Notes: generated by a model not told the origin, from the letters alone. Shown: positions 22,910 to 35,711, counted from the stretch's first letter. The stretch: DNA of 64,000 bases from Euborellia annulipes (GCA_023213315.1 JAKCPI010026439.1:62001-126000), one strand, 5' to 3'. A program made the numbers and translations.

Positions 22910-23130
22910 TCAAAAACACACACTTATTTCCCATTCCCATTCACATACAGGCACATACACACAGTCTTCTCGGCAATTCAGGCCATATAATACTTTAACG
23001 ATAACTCGTATTTAATAATATTTATATACCTAAATGGCTTAAATAGAATCATCGGACTGCCTGGGATCCGAACTTGCGACCTTTTATAGAAGGCCAGCAC
23101 GCTACCAACTACACCAAGGCCCGAGGGTTT
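22910..23130 (-). repeat. tRNA-derived SINE, family A, near full length
   Basis: Minus strand: GGCCTTGGTGTAGTTGGTAG, GCTGGCCTTCTATAAAAGG, GTTCGGATCCCAGGCAGTCC, a body AGCCATTTAGGTATATAAAT, the core GGCCTGAATTGCCGAGAAGA and a GTGTGTATGTGCC tail ending in A/T. Best reference copy of the family. Confidence 0.75.
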
Positions 23131-23850
23131 AGCCTACTCTTAAACAAGGCTAATACTTTTAAAGAGAATTAAATCTGGCATCACTGACTACGCATTTTAC
23201 AAATTTCTTTTAAATTCGGTAATCCAATATTAAGTGCTCTGGCTGTCATACCAATTTTTTGTGATCATAGATAAATATTTAATTTCCGGTAGTATATTAG
23301 ACTTTAGAAATTATCATATATGTATATCAGAAAATTGTATTGATGGCTTCCGGAGAGCGTTCAACATCATTTTTTCTCTGAGGCACCCATCCAGAGGTAG
23401 AGCGCGCTGACTATGATCCTAGTGAATTCTAGAGATTTTTTTTTTTTAATTTGTCCTCTCGACTTCCGAGGCCATTTAGAAGTTTATTGAATACACCTAT
23501 ATATTTATTAAATTATAGAAGGATCTTGAGAAAAAAACCAGCTGCTAATGGACGCCTCTTCACATCAATTTAATTTGTAAATATTTCGCCCGCCACCCCG
23601 CTTGTCCTCCTTCCTAAAAAAAAAAATGATTTTGGGGGGGGGTCTCTTACACAAAAATTTTAAAAATTTTTTTTAATAATTTCTCCTGTTGGGGTTGCTT
23701 TCCTCCCCCTTTTTTTTATTTAAAAAAAAATTTTTTATTATATGGTGGGACACCCCCGCCCAAAAAAAAATTTTTTTTTTAATGATAAGGGTGGGGGGGG
23801 CCGGAGTCAAAAAAAAAAATAAATAAAAGAGGAGAGAGTAGTTAATGGTT

Positions 23851-23854
<4 letters not shown>

Positions 23855-23883
<29 letters not shown>

Positions 23884-24015
23884 TTAAATTAAAAAAAAAA
23901 AAAAAATTTATTAAATTATTTAGTAACCGGGGAACGCACCACAGGCTGGTTTTTCGGGGCCGCCTACCCGAGAGCCGGCATTCTCTCCTACAACGATCTT
24001 GGTGTTTATTCGTCT
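23855..24015 (-). repeat. SINE-like element, family C
   Basis: Minus strand: AAGATCGTTGTAGGAGAGAA, GGCTCTCGGGTAGGCGGCC, then an AT body into long homopolymer T/A runs. It starts like the other family C copies (AATCGTTGCWG), but the 5S-like block is diverged. Confidence 0.4.
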
Positions 24016-24099
24016 CTACTATTGCCAGGCCTCCCTACAACTCTACAAGTTAAATTTAGGCCTATAATCAAAAAGAAAAATATTTATATTTTGTTGGCT

Positions 24100-24330
24100 T
24101 CTGAGACGTTTCGGGTGAATTTTATTTATCCATCTTCAGTCCTTCAAAATTTTTAAAGTCCCAGAGTTATCAATAGAGCAATACATGTAAATTTATGTAT
24201 CATATGACCATGGTCCAACTCACCGGGACATAAATTTACATGTATTACCCTATTGATCAACTCCGGGACTTTAATAATTTTGAAGGACTGAAGATGGATA
24301 AATAGAATTCACCCGAAACGTTTCGTTGAA
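24100..24330. mobile_element. foldback pair of hammerhead-like ends
   Basis: Minus motif 24103-24140 and plus motif 24287-24325 (GGACTGAAGATGGAT ... CACCCGAAACGTTTCG). The inner arms AATACATGTAAATTTATG also pair. The same subfamily recurs singly at 38508-38548 and 55662-55698. Confidence 0.75.
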
Positions 24331-24545
24331 TTGTATTAAGTCGGAGGCTTTTATTTTTTGCTGCACCTGTTCCTACTTCTGTATTCAGAATAAATGTTAA
24401 AGATCTAATTTGATACCCTTTATCTTACTACTTAGTGATTTTTTGCTTTCTCTTACCTATGTGTAATAATCTAGGAACAAGTACCGGGAAAAGAATATTA
24501 AACTGTTTCGGTTCACGGTTTTAAATGAAATATCGTCTCGATGTC

Positions 24546-25873
24546 AAAAATCTGGTGTGACGGCGCACAGCACACAACTTTCTCTTACCCTTCGGTAAGA
24601 GAAAGTTGTGCACCGTGCTGGTCACACCAGATTTTTGTGTCGAGATATATTTAGTTTCCCATAGCACCTTTGTTTCAAACTTGCATTTTAAATGTTGACT
24701 GCTTGAAATAAACTATGGTTTTTTTCAAAATTTTAATCTCATATTTGGACATTTTATACACAATATAGAATCGTAAATAAATACAAAATTTCATAAGAAT
24801 TGGAAAAAAAACTTTTAAATGCGTAAAAAGTTCCAAAGGGGACCCCTTTTGAATCGAAATTAACATACAAATCCCTATAGGAAATTAACATTAGGCCTAT
24901 GAGAGAAGGCGGAGAGACAGGCGATAATGTTTGCAAGTGAGAGAGAGAGAGAGAGAGTGATATATGTTTTCCGGAAACAATTAAAGACAGAAAAAAAATA
25001 AAAAAAAATCTGGTGTGACTGGCGCACAGCACACAACTTTCTCTTACCCTTCGGTAAGAGAAAGTTGCGCACTGTGCTGGTCACACCAGATTTTTTGTGT
25101 CGAGATATATTTAGTTTCCGATAGCACCTTAGTTTCAAACTTGCATTTTAATTGTTGACTGCTTCAAATAAACTATGGTTATTTGTCAAAATTTTAATCT
25201 CATATTTGGACATTTTATACACAATATAGAATCGTAAATAAATACAAAATTTCATAAGAATTGGAAAAAAAATTTTAAATGCCAAAAAGTCAAAGGAGAC
25301 CCCCTTTTGAATCGAAATTAACATACAAATCCCTATAGGAAATTAACATTGTTCCTATGCGAAGATGAGGTGGAAAGGGAATTTAAAAAGAGTAGAGAGA
25401 GACGATAATGTTTGCAAGTGAGAGAGAGACATATATGTTTTCTTTGAAACAATTAAAGACACAAATAAATTTAAAATAAATGGGAATTTAAATAATAATT
25501 GATTTTTAATCTAATAAAAAGAAAAAGATTTAAATTCCGTTACCATGGCAACCAGTTCTATCTTTCCTATGAAGAACAAGAGTAAAGTGGTCTTCAGAAG
25601 ATTTCAACGGCAAAATGAGAATATACATTTTAAAGAGCATCTAAAAAATAGTTGATTTATGAATAAAAAAAAAATCCTTGGGGGGAATTTTGAGAAAATC
25701 GAAAAAAACTGAAAAAGTACATCAGTAAAGTACTAGTACTTTTTGGCCGATTTTGTTCAAAAGCTTATTTTGAGATTCTTCAAAGGTACCTAAGTTAAAT
25801 ATAAAATTTCAATCCGGTAGCTCAATTCCTTCATGCTAAAAATCGTTACACACACACAGACACACAGACACAT

Positions 25874-25919
<46 letters not shown>

Positions 25920-26045
25920 CAATTTGCGGGACCCACTTTTTTGGACTCAGGGGACCTCAAAACATGTATATCCATCAAAATCTCGACATCGAATTTTTGA
26001 CATGATCCAATACTTTCTCTCCTATATATTTCATATATAGGTTTC
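24546..26045 (+). mobile_element. composite element, long form, two overlapping copies in tandem
   Basis: First copy: palindrome 24546-24637 and the long-form body, cut at about 24990. Second copy: palindrome 25001-25097 and full body, CA tract 25851-25916, ending near 26040 with ATATATAGG. Confidence 0.85.
25862..25917. repeat. (CA)n microsatellite
   Basis: CA tract with interspersed GACACA, at the standard position within the composite element. Confidence 0.9.
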
Positions 26046-27265
26046 GAGAAGTCAAAAAATTGCAATTTGACAAATCTTTAAATTTTTTATTTAGCTCTAA
26101 ATGCTCTTGACTTCTCAAATCCTCTCTCTCTATCTCTCAACTAATTTTCTCAGCTTAAAATATTAGCAATTCTGATCCACCTGCTGGAACTCTTGTTTCT
26201 TTCTATAATAAAGGGATAAAGAAAGATACTCATTTTGTTTCTTCTTGGTGCAATATGGCTTAAGGAGAGGGGAGGGAGCTAACAAAATTTAATAAAAAGA
26301 TATTTGGTGATACCTAGGGCTTCTCCATAGACTCTTTCCTTCTATTTATTTCTTAGGTCTTTTGGATTATCTCACTGACATTTCAATGATGGATGGATGG
26401 CCCATTAAATAAAAAAAAATAAATAAGTAAAGCCTCTTTCAATCTAAAATTTATCAAATAATAGATCTAATAATAAAATCAAGTCTATATGAATTTTTTT
26501 TTCAATAAAAACTTCTATAATTATCTATTTATATAATTGCGGAGTGTCTGTCCGTCTGTTTGACTACCTTCCCGTTGGAATTTCGAAATCTTATATAAAA
26601 GTTGTATCGTATAGGCATTATGGAGAGTCCATGAAAAATATTTGATCCGGTTCTCAGAGAACTCAAAAAATTTCCTAAAAGTCCAGAATTTTCCCATTGG
26701 AAATCATTGGGGTTATGAAAGATTAAAGCCAATTAATTATAATAAGTAAATTTAAACTCTTCTTTGTAAATCATGAGGGTTTTCACGCGATATTAGACTT
26801 TTTCCACAAAAAATGAACTTTGAATAAATACATAGATATCGCAATATTTATAAAATACATAAAACAATAAGTCTAATATTATTTTAACAAATTCAATGTT
26901 AATTTTTTAAAGATATGTGAAGGGGTGTACAGGATATATTTCTTATTAATTATTACTTTAATTAATTCTCTGAAATGAGTTGTTTGAATAATTGCGGCAC
27001 ATGTTTGACAAAAGGCAATTTTTCGCCAAATGTGGGCAACGCGGCTAGTATATATAATATCTACTCACATGGCATAATAAATAAAATAAAAAAATAATGC
27101 CCGTCTGCCTATTAATAAGTCTGTCCGGGTCTGTTTGAGCAACTGTCCGGGGAAAATTTTTATCTTTATATTCAAAAAGGACATTCTAAAGACAAATTAT
27201 TTTGGTTCTTAATTTCGTTTTACTTTCTAAGTTAATTAATTAATTGTTGAATTGTTCAGGATTCA
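26046..27265. other. AT-rich stretch without recognised gene
   Basis: No gene recognised. TATAATTGCGGAGTGTCTGTCC (26533) recurs as TATAATTGTGGAGTGTCC at 41135, so another interspersed repeat exists. Confidence 0.45.
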
Positions 27266-27267
27266 AT

Positions 27268-27322
27268 TCTTTCTCTCTATATACAGACTATATAATACAT
27301 ATACATAGATAAGAGAAAGTAA
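27268..27322. repeat. isolated terminal hairpin of the composite element
   Basis: CTTTCTCTCTATATACAG ... TAGATAAGAGAAAGTAAT. Only the end hairpin is present. Confidence 0.65.
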
Positions 27323-27349
27323 TTACCCACATATTATTGCCAGTTCTGA

Positions 27350-27382
27350 AGATGGCCTAGACTTGGAGTCGAAACATCTGCC
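27350..27382 (+). repeat. hammerhead-like motif, degraded
   Basis: TTCTGAAGATGGCCTAGA ... GTCGAAACATCTG. Core CTGAAGA and GAAAC are kept; GTC has become ATC. Confidence 0.55.
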
Positions 27383-28136
27383 GTGAGAGGGTTAATTTAA
27401 TTGAAATAAAAATTGTTTTTCTTCCGTATTCTTCAACATTAATCCTCTTCAATTTTTTTTCTTTGTTTTTTAATAATTTATTACACTTCGTATTTTTTAT
27501 TTATTTAATTTTGAATTAGACAAATGGATAGAGATCCTCCCTTTCTGGACAATATTCCACTAATACCTTCTGTCCTTTATTCAGCTGGGAATGATTAGTA
27601 TTTAATTAAAACATCAAAAACCTGCTTTAATAAAATAATGAGTTATGTCAAAATGAAATGAAGAATATTTTCACTAAATAAGTCAGGAAGGGAAATCAAT
27701 GAAAATTTCGAGTCCATTTAACAATATCTGATTAAAACAGGGATTATAAAAAGAGGCTTAAGCTTAATCGCTTTCTATTATCAACTCAACTCTTCTCTCT
27801 GTTTATTGAGGTTTTATATCGAAAAATTCAATTTGACTTCAAATAACTCAACTTGAAAGGAAAGGTAACTAAAAGAAAAGATTTGTTTTGGAATTAAAAT
27901 ATTCTTTTTTTAAACATTGAAAAATGAAACTGCTGATATAAAATAATTTTATTAACAAAGAGCGTTTAGGTTTTCATTTTTTCCATCCAAATTCAAACAC
28001 GACCCCACAACTTGAAGGCCTCATAAAGAAAGTTTGGGGGGGGGATATGAAAGGATTAGAAGAAACACCTTTCAACCTTTGACTTGGTCGTCAGATGTGA
28101 GTTCTTGAGTGATATGCCCTTGACGAACCTTGAATA

Positions 28137-28166
28137 GTGTGCTGTGCGACGAGTCACACCAGATTA
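28137..28166. repeat. right tip of a TCTGGTGTGAC palindrome
   Basis: TGTGCTGTGCGACGAGTCAC then ACCAGATTACC, followed by a C-run. A truncated copy. Confidence 0.6.
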
Positions 28167-28541
28167 CCCCCCCCCCCCCCGAGAAACACATCTGGATCCG
28201 CCCTTGTGGGGAAAAAACTTAAAAAAAAAAAACCCCAAAAAAAAAAAAAAAAAGCGCGGGGGGCTTCTCTCCTCCCTTTTTTTTGCCTATCAGGACGCTG
28301 ATTGGCTAGAGTTACAGGAAGTAGGAGCGGGAGAGGGAAATTTAAAATTTAAGTCAGAGAGAGAAATTTGAAAGTTTAAAATTTCCAAACAATGCGCAAG
28401 AATAAATTTGATGCATTTGCTCGCCGAAAGCGGGCTTTACCACTTGTAAATAAATATTAAAAAATGCTGAGGAACAACGAATGATATATGAAGAAAAAAA
28501 CTGGTTAGTTCTGAGGAAACAGCTGATGGTTGTAGCTTTTA

Positions 28542-28580
28542 AATCGACGTTTCGGTCACGAGACCGAGACCTTCTTCAAG
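28542..28580 (-). repeat. hammerhead-like motif
   Basis: Minus strand: TTGAAGAAGGTCTCGGTCTC ... GACCGAAACGTCGAT. Stem II GGTCTCG has a mirror GACCG. C3 has become T. Confidence 0.5.
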
Positions 28581-28929
28581 ACTTTAAACTGCCAATGCTT
28601 TAGATATTTCCGCATGACCTTTGTATTTATAGAAAAAAAATAAACGAAAATTGTTATTCAGGAGTAGTCAACTGCAATAATAAAAGACGAAAAGTTTTGC
28701 AACTTTGCTATCCTTCTTGCCTACGTAAGCAACAGGAAGAGTGTCGCATTTGCTTATTTTTACTAAAAGACCGGTGTCCCTTTAAAAAAAGGTCAGCTAA
28801 AGCAAGGAAGGGTGAATTTTTTTTTGACTTATTGCTGAAAATGACCCTGCCTACCCTCCTTGCCCCCGACGGTCGTTTAAAACACTTAATACATATTAAT
28901 ATTTAGTTTTGGTTTACGTATTTGTAGTA

Positions 28930-29130
28930 TAGGTTTTTTTTTTAACCCTTTTCGGCTACTGAGGCCATTTAGGGGTTTGAATTTATTATATATATTTTCA
29001 TTTACAAAGTATAGACGGCTACCGGGGGACTTTCTACAAGCTGATTACTCGGGGTCACCAATCCCGAGCTTTCGCCGCGCTTGGCATCACTTAACAGCAA
29101 CGATTTGACTCCGTTGACATAACCCCGCCT
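28930..29130 (-). repeat. SINE-like element with 5S-rRNA-like head (family C)
   Basis: Minus strand: CGTTGCTGTTAAGTGATGCC, AAGCGCGGCGAAAGCTCGGG and ATTGGTGACCCCG align by eye to the 5S rRNA internal control region. There follow an AT body, the core AAATGGCCTCAGTAGCCGAA and AAGGGTTAAAA. Confidence 0.5.
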
Positions 29131-29134
29131 TAGT

Positions 29135-30640
29135 TTTTGTTTATATTTATATTATGCTCCTATGTAAATTTAGGAAGAGAAATGAGCTTTGTTTAATTAC
29201 AAAAACAAAATATTCATTTATCTCTCTTTTTAATTTTTGCTCAAGTCCCGAATGTCTTCTAGAGCTCTACTTAACTTTATCAAAAGTATAGTCAGGTTTT
29301 TAGAAATTCTCATCCTTTGAATTAAACTGTCAATTAAATGTATCATACTAAAAGAAATGGACTTTAATTTTCACTTACGTCCCGATTGATCCACCCGGGA
29401 CACTCGTTCGTTTTTATCTATAGTTCGATATTTCAGGTGTTCCCATTCTTTATATTATAATCCCTATTAAATGTGTCTAGTATATCAAAATTTGACTTGT
29501 TTTTCTCACAAGTTTCAACAGGCATAGGCTCGTATGCATTCTTCAGCATACGAACGTCTTTGCCAATTCAGTAGTGAACGAGAGACTTGCGAGGTAACAG
29601 ACCTGCGCTCTGCTCTCTCAAAATATTTAGTGTTAAAGTGAACCAAGTCGGGGGCAACATGGGCACACTCGTCTCTTCCTCTTTCGTCTAAACGCCTCAA
29701 CACTTGTAGGTAAATTTCTTCTTCCTATTTAATTTAATCTTGTTTTATTTATTATACTTGTATATTCAAAGTCTAAATTAATAATCTTTTATAAAAATCA
29801 CATCATTTTGAAGTTAGTTGTGAATTTTCTTTTAATTAATTAAATTTTTGAGTTATTATTATTATTATTTAATATAAATTCTTAACATTTGTTAAACATC
29901 AGGTGGGATCACATATCTACTGTACATTTATTTCTATATTTTTATTTGAGCAGATATGGAGGTTTAATTAATTATTTGAGCAGATATGGAGGTTTAATTA
30001 GATTAATTAACTAGGTAGATTAATTAATAAGATAAATGAGGCATAAAATCGCCGACCAATGTAGTTACTCGCCTGGCCATATCTTCATCATTGTTAGCAA
30101 CTTTTTTTTGAAGATGTCCCCCGAAACGACAACACGTTATAAATAAATAAAAAAAAAAAAAATTGGGCAAAAAACATTCTTTGTCTTCATTTTCTATTAA
30201 TATACATTGTTATCCAAAACTTCTTCGTAATAAAGAGGCTATTTTTGAAAAATTGTATTGAAAAGTCCAAAAGGGAGGCTCGGCCACCCTTAGGATCGCT
30301 AGAGCTTTTAACTTATATTTTTGCCACTCGTAATATAATTAATTTTGTTGTGATCACCCTCAAGTTATTGAATAGGAGTTTAAAAATAACAAGAAGTAAA
30401 AATTTATCGTTTTTGTTATTTTATACGTAGCTTACTTAATATAATAGAATTGAAAAGGCTTGATTTCATTTTAAAAAAGTTTCATTTTGATATAATCCAT
30501 TTTTACTTTTTTTTTTTTTTTTTTTTTTTATAAACTTAACTCGTCAAGCAACCTGTTCAACGCAAATGGCGTTTTTATATAACATTATTCATTAGTTTCC
30601 CATTAATTCCACAAAAGTGGCCAAATTGTTTTTTTTTCTC
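29135..30640. other. AT-rich stretch without recognised gene
   Basis: Holds a 31-bp direct duplication (TATTTGAGCAGATATGGAGG, 29943 and 29975) and a broken hammerhead-like motif at 30108-30130. No gene recognised. Confidence 0.5.
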
Positions 30641-30649
30641 TCTTTAAAA

Positions 30650-31675
30650 ATAAAAATCTGGTGTGACTGGCGCACAGCACACAACTTTCTCTTACCCTTC
30701 GGTAAGAGAAAGTTGTGCACCGTGCTGGTCACACCAGATTTTTTTTGTCGAGATATATTTAGTTTCCCATAGCACCTTAGTTTCAAACTTGCATTTTAAA
30801 TGTTGACTGCTTGAAATAAACTATGGTTATTTTTCAAAATTTTAATCTCATATTTGGACATTTTATACACAATATAGAATCGTAAATAAATACAAAATTT
30901 CATAAGAATTGGAAAAAAAATTTTAAATGCGTAAAAAGTTCCAAAGGGGACCCCCTTTTGAATCGAAATTAACATACAAATCCCTATAGGAAATTAACAT
31001 TAGGCCTATGAGAGAAGGCGGAGAGACAGGCGATAATGTTTGCAAGTGAGAGAGAGAGAGTGATATATATGTTTTCTCCTAAGCAATTAAAGACACAAAT
31101 AAAATAAAAATAAATGGGAATTTAAATAATAATTGATTTTTAATCTAATAAAAAGAAAAAGATTTAAATTCCGTTACCATGGCAACCAGTTCTATCTTTC
31201 CTATGAAGAACAAGAGTAAAGTGGTCTTCAGAAGATTTCAACGGCAAAATGAGAATATACATTTTAAAGAGCATCTAAAAAGTAGTTGATTTATGAATTT
31301 TAAAAAAAAATCCTTGGAGGGAATTTTGAGAAAATCGAAAAAAACTGAAAAAGTACATCAGTAAAGTACTAGTACTTTTTGGCCGATTTTGTTCAAAAGC
31401 TTATTTTGAGATTCTTCAAAGGTACCTAAGTTAAATATAAAATTTCAATCCGGTAGCTCAACTCCTTCATGCTAAAAATCTGTCCACACATACAGACACA
31501 CGCACACACACACATACATACATACACACACACAGACCAATTTGCGGGACCCACTTTTTTGGACTCAGGGGACCTCAAAACATGTATATCCATCAAAATC
31601 TCGACATCGAATTTTTGACATGATCGCAATACTTTCTCTCCTATATATTTCATATATAGGGTACGAGAAAGTAAA
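30650..31675 (+). mobile_element. composite element, long form, complete
   Basis: Palindrome 30650-30748, long-form body, GTTACCATGGCAACC (31174-31188), CA/CATA tract 31485-31535, ATGTATATCCATCAAAATCT, and a terminal ACTTTCTCTCCTATATA...GAGAAAGTA hairpin ending at 31675. About 1.03 kb, no coding capacity. Confidence 0.9.
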
Positions 31676-32094
31676 AAGGAAGCTAATTCACAATTTGTCA
31701 ATGGATTTTAATAATTCTAGGTGCAATCGCAATCAAAGCAATCGACCTCCTAGCACTGAAATTATATTTAATTCAGAGAAGGAAAATTGTCTCCCTTATC
31801 GTTCCTTTCTCAAAATTTCAAACACTTTTGCTAACATAAGTTTGAATTGGACAACGTTTTGAATAATCAACCAATCATACAGCCAATTTACCGTGGATCT
31901 TATTAAATCTAACATGTTCAGGTTTCACTCACTCTAAGTTTCACTGCTTGTTAGATTATTCTTCATCCTAAGCGAAAAAAAATACAGTTGAATACTAATT
32001 AATTTATTTAAATGGGGGGAAATGTCTTCAAATAAAACAAAAATTATTAAGGAATAAAGAAAAGAGTGATTGCAGCTTTTTCGTTTATTAGGCG

Positions 32095-32290
32095 CTTCAA
32101 GCCGACGTTTCGGTCAGATATTCGACCATCCTCAGGACTACAATAAATAACGAGTTCTGTTCTGCAAAATTATTTCCAACTGTATACTCACTCGTTCCTT
32201 AATGTTATTTATTGTAGTCCTGAGGATGATCGCATATCTGACCGAAACGTCGGCGGTGCCTAATAAACGAAATAAATATAGTTTAATTCA
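32095..32290. mobile_element. foldback pair of hammerhead-like ends
   Basis: Minus motif 32101-32140 and plus motif 32216-32254 (TCCTGAGGATGATC ... GACCGAAACGTCGGC), with flanks TTCGTTTATTAGGC / CCTAATAAACGAA. Confidence 0.75.
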
Positions 32291-32337
32291 CTCTTTTCTT
32301 TATTACTGCAAGATCAACTCAGGCTTCCACATCATTC

Positions 32338-33105
32338 TAAAAAATCCGGTGTGACTGGTCGCACAGCACACAACTTTTTCTTACCTCCGGTAATCGAAAG
32401 TTGTGTTCTGTGCTTGTCCCACCAGATTTTTTGTGTCGACATGTATTCACTTTCGGACAGTAGGGTACGTTCGTTTTTCAAGATGTAAAATTTATAAGTA
32501 TAATATGAAAATATTTATATTTTGTTACCATGACAACCATTTCTCCTATCTTTTCTATGGAGTACTAGAGCAAAGTGGTCTTCAGAAGATTTCAATGACA
32601 AAATGAGAATATACATTTTAAAGAGCATCTAAAAAATAATTTATTTTTGAATTTTAATCAAAATAGTTGGAGCGAATTTTGGGAAAATCGAAAAAAAAAA
32701 CTGAAAAAGTGCATCAGTAAAATACTAGTATTCTTTGGCTGATTTTGTTCAAAGGCTTCGTGTCAAGTCCCAGGGGGTGCCTAAGTTAAATATAAAATTT
32801 CAACATCCTAGCTTATTTCATGCTTTAAATTGAACCCAGACACACATACACAAACAGACAGCAGACCATGTCGCGAAAACCACTTTTTTGGATTCAAAAC
32901 GTGTATATGGAACCACAATAGATTTATTTTTAATACGACAGTTACAGTCTAAAGTCTTAAATGGCCTGAGTTGCCGAAAAGACTAAAAAAAATAAATAAA
33001 TAAAATAAATAAAACGTGTATATCCGTCAAAATCTCGACATCGACATGAATTCAATAGTTTCTCTCTATATATTGACATATATATAGAGATAAGAGAATG
33101 TAAAA
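32338..33105 (+). mobile_element. composite element, short form, interrupted by a SINE
   Basis: Palindrome 32338-32432, body, CA tract (32826-32860), ATGTCGCGAAAACCAC, then the SINE insertion, then the ATCTCGACATCGACATGAAT block and the terminal hairpin ending at about 33105. Confidence 0.85.
32909..33010 (+). mobile_element. SINE insertion with 13-bp target-site duplication
   Basis: A 5'-truncated family A SINE (core AAATGGCCTGAGTTGCCGAA, AAGACT, (AAAT)n tail) flanked by AAAACGTGTATAT at 32896-32908 and again at 33011-33023. Length and A-rich tail fit target-primed reverse transcription. Confidence 0.8.
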
Positions 33106-33109
33106 TTTT

Positions 33110-33615
33110 CTTTATGTTAGATAGGACTTGTCCTCCTAAATGCAATTTCTTCTCCTCCATCGAAAATCGTATTTGGTCAACACAATAGATTGTTGCCACC
33201 CTTCCCGGATTGCCCTCCCAGTGCGGGCTTTATGAGTGTGGACATTCCGAATTGCGTTGATTCGACAAGAAAATATCGCAAATGATGGGCATGGGATCTT
33301 GGGACTGTGAAATTACTCTCCCAACACACTGACAATTCTCATCAATTATATGCATGTAATTAGACTACAAAATTCCATAATAAATTTAATTTAGATTAAA
33401 CAACTAATGGTTTCTGCTCTTTATGAAAACATTTGGTTCCCGTGGGTCTTGCTATATGATATGGATACATTTTTCACCTGGTCTGTTATAAATTTGATAT
33501 TATTAGAATTTAGAATGGACGAGGATGCCCGAGGGATTTAGTGTAAATACGCAATTTCTGCTTTTCTTAAGCATAATTTTTCAATAGCTTCTTTTGAATA
33601 TTTTCTTATTGCTAA
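33110..33615. other. stretch without recognised gene
   Basis: Slightly more complex sequence (33180-33330) than the surroundings. No frame with splice sites was recognised. Confidence 0.4.
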
Positions 33616-33620
33616 TTGAA

Positions 33621-33809
33621 CCCTGTTACGCTTTAGTGTGTCAAACGCCATCTACCGAGTTTTGAGAGTTTTGCTAGTAACATTAAATATAACTTTTTTT
33701 AGGATATATTTCATAAAAAATACTATTAATTATAGCATTTGAAACAATATTCCGTGCTTAACTTAATTTTGAATTTTTTGGTCTTTGACACACCATTGCA
33801 TAACAGGGT
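33621..33809. repeat. MITE-like inverted repeat
   Basis: Ends CCCTGTTACGCTTTAGTGTG-TCAAA and TTTGACACACCATTGCATAA-CAGGG pair over about 25 bp with few mismatches. The target duplication is not clear. Confidence 0.55.
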
Positions 33810-34214
33810 CCAATTAATCAAGTTCCTACTGATTTTTATTCACCTTCAAGAATTAATTGAGCCTATTCCTTATTCAATTCTTCTAGCCAATACTTTAGTC
33901 TTATTATTATTTAGAGTCCTCATTTGACGCCAAAGAGTAGTCCAAGCTAAGAGTTGTGTTATTTTCATTAATTCTTTTTTATCAAACTTCTCTCCTCTTC
34001 TCATCCAGCTCTCATTATTATGCACCAAGGCATTTGTGATTTTCCTTTGATTCATAATTGCAAAACTCACAAAATACGGAAATGCCTATATAAAAGGGAA
34101 AAAGTAATGAGAGCTCTTGGGAAAAAAGTATTTATTTACTTTATTTATTCCTTGTTTTTTTTTCTAATAATTTAAAGATGATCTCCCTCCCTCCCTCGTG
34201 GTCGAGAACTTAGA

Positions 34215-34322
34215 GGTGATGACATGTCAATATTGATAATCTTAAAGTCAAGGGTTCGGATCTTGTGAATATTTATTTAAATCATTTGGATAGCAAATGA
34301 TATAAATAAATGCGCCTGAATA
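34215..34322 (+). repeat. tRNA-derived SINE, family A2
   Basis: GTCAATATTGATAATCTTAA, box-B-like GGGTTCGGATC, TATTTATTTAAATCATTTGG, ending ATAAATGCGCCTGAA. Confidence 0.6.
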
Positions 34323-34499
34323 ATTTGAATCTTTACTAAAATATTTGTGTATCGTTTAAGGCAGTGTTTTCCAGATAAAATTAAATTTTATGCTTTAAAG
34401 CTGCACTTATTTTGGATTTTCTAGATTTTTTTAAGGTGTTCCTCTTCAAAAATATGCAGATAATTGAAATACATAGAAGACAATGTAGAGGAAGGCCGT

Positions 34500-34815
34500 A
34501 ATACAGATTAAAGACGAAATGAAACAAGACTTCTATTGGCCCGAATTATTTATTTTTTCTCTGTCGGCGTTTCTGGGACTAAACGTCACCCATCTTCAGG
34601 ACAAAGGTGTTAAAAAATTCTTTTCTCTGCCCTCTTCAGTTGTTAGACTGTAAGTATACCTTATACTATACAGATTCATCTGCTTGTATGCAGGGAAAAT
34701 AATTTTTTAACACCTTTGTCCTGAAGAAGGGTGACGTTTAGTCCCAGAAACGTCGACAGAGGAAAAATAAATAATTCGGGCCGATAGAAGTCTTGTTTCA
34801 TTTCGTCTTGAAATA
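34500..34815. mobile_element. foldback pair of hammerhead-like ends
   Basis: Outer arms AAGACGAAATGAAACAAGAC / GTCTTGTTTCATTTCGTCTT. Minus motif 34564-34602 and plus motif 34719-34758 (TCCTGAAGAAGGGTGACG ... AGAAACGTCGACAG), a variant stem II. Confidence 0.75.
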
Positions 34816-34819
34816 CCTA

Positions 34820-35705
34820 GATATATAAAGTTTCAATCGGAGTTGATTTAGTGGTGCAAAACTCGGTTAAAAATTTAAAAATCTCGAATTTTTTTTTCAG
34901 TTTTTTTAAATTTTGGACACTCTTAATAGAATTTATAACATCCTTGAATGCAAAACACATATATTTACGATATTGTATAGTTCTTTAGCTTTCGAAAAAG
35001 CATTAATTCGTACAAATCTGTTAATTATTAACGAAATTATGAAAAAAAAGTCAGGTAAAAAAAACGTTGGCTGCCTATCTCATAGGCGCTTTGCTCACTC
35101 CAAAACTAGAGCTCATAACTCAACTCAACTCTATCTCAACTTTGAACTATTTATAAACTATTTAGGGGGGGGGAAGTGATAAATTATCTCTGAATGTTTT
35201 CATGTTTAAAGACTTATTATTTTGGCCAATTTCTTTAACTTAATCTAAAGATTAAAATTAATTTATTTCAAAAATAATCATCATCATCAATTCCCTTTAC
35301 AGATTTAACATTTTCCTTTATCTTATTAAAATAAAACCATCTTTATTTCTCCCTTATTTGGTTAGGTATTAAAAGATGATTTAATGTCTCCCCAGAGAGC
35401 AACCCATCATATAATTACTAGTAGTATGGCATCTAACACGGTTAGTAAAAAGCCCTCCCTGTCTCATTCATTATCAACGAATCATCTTTTAAATTAACTG
35501 AAAAGTTAATTACACACCAATTATTAATTTAATTAAATGGAATATGAAAGGATTTAAAGAAAACAATTTTAAGACGAACTAGAAGAAAGATTACCTATCA
35601 CCACCACATTCAACTCTAATGAGTCCACACTTCTCTCAATAGACTACGATAGAGAGACTTCTCTCATCTCTGTATAGTAGATAAAAAATTCATATTCACA
35701 AGGTC
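34820..35705. other. AT-rich stretch without recognised gene
   Basis: No gene or family recognised. Confidence 0.45.
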
Positions 35706-35711
35706 GTGTGG

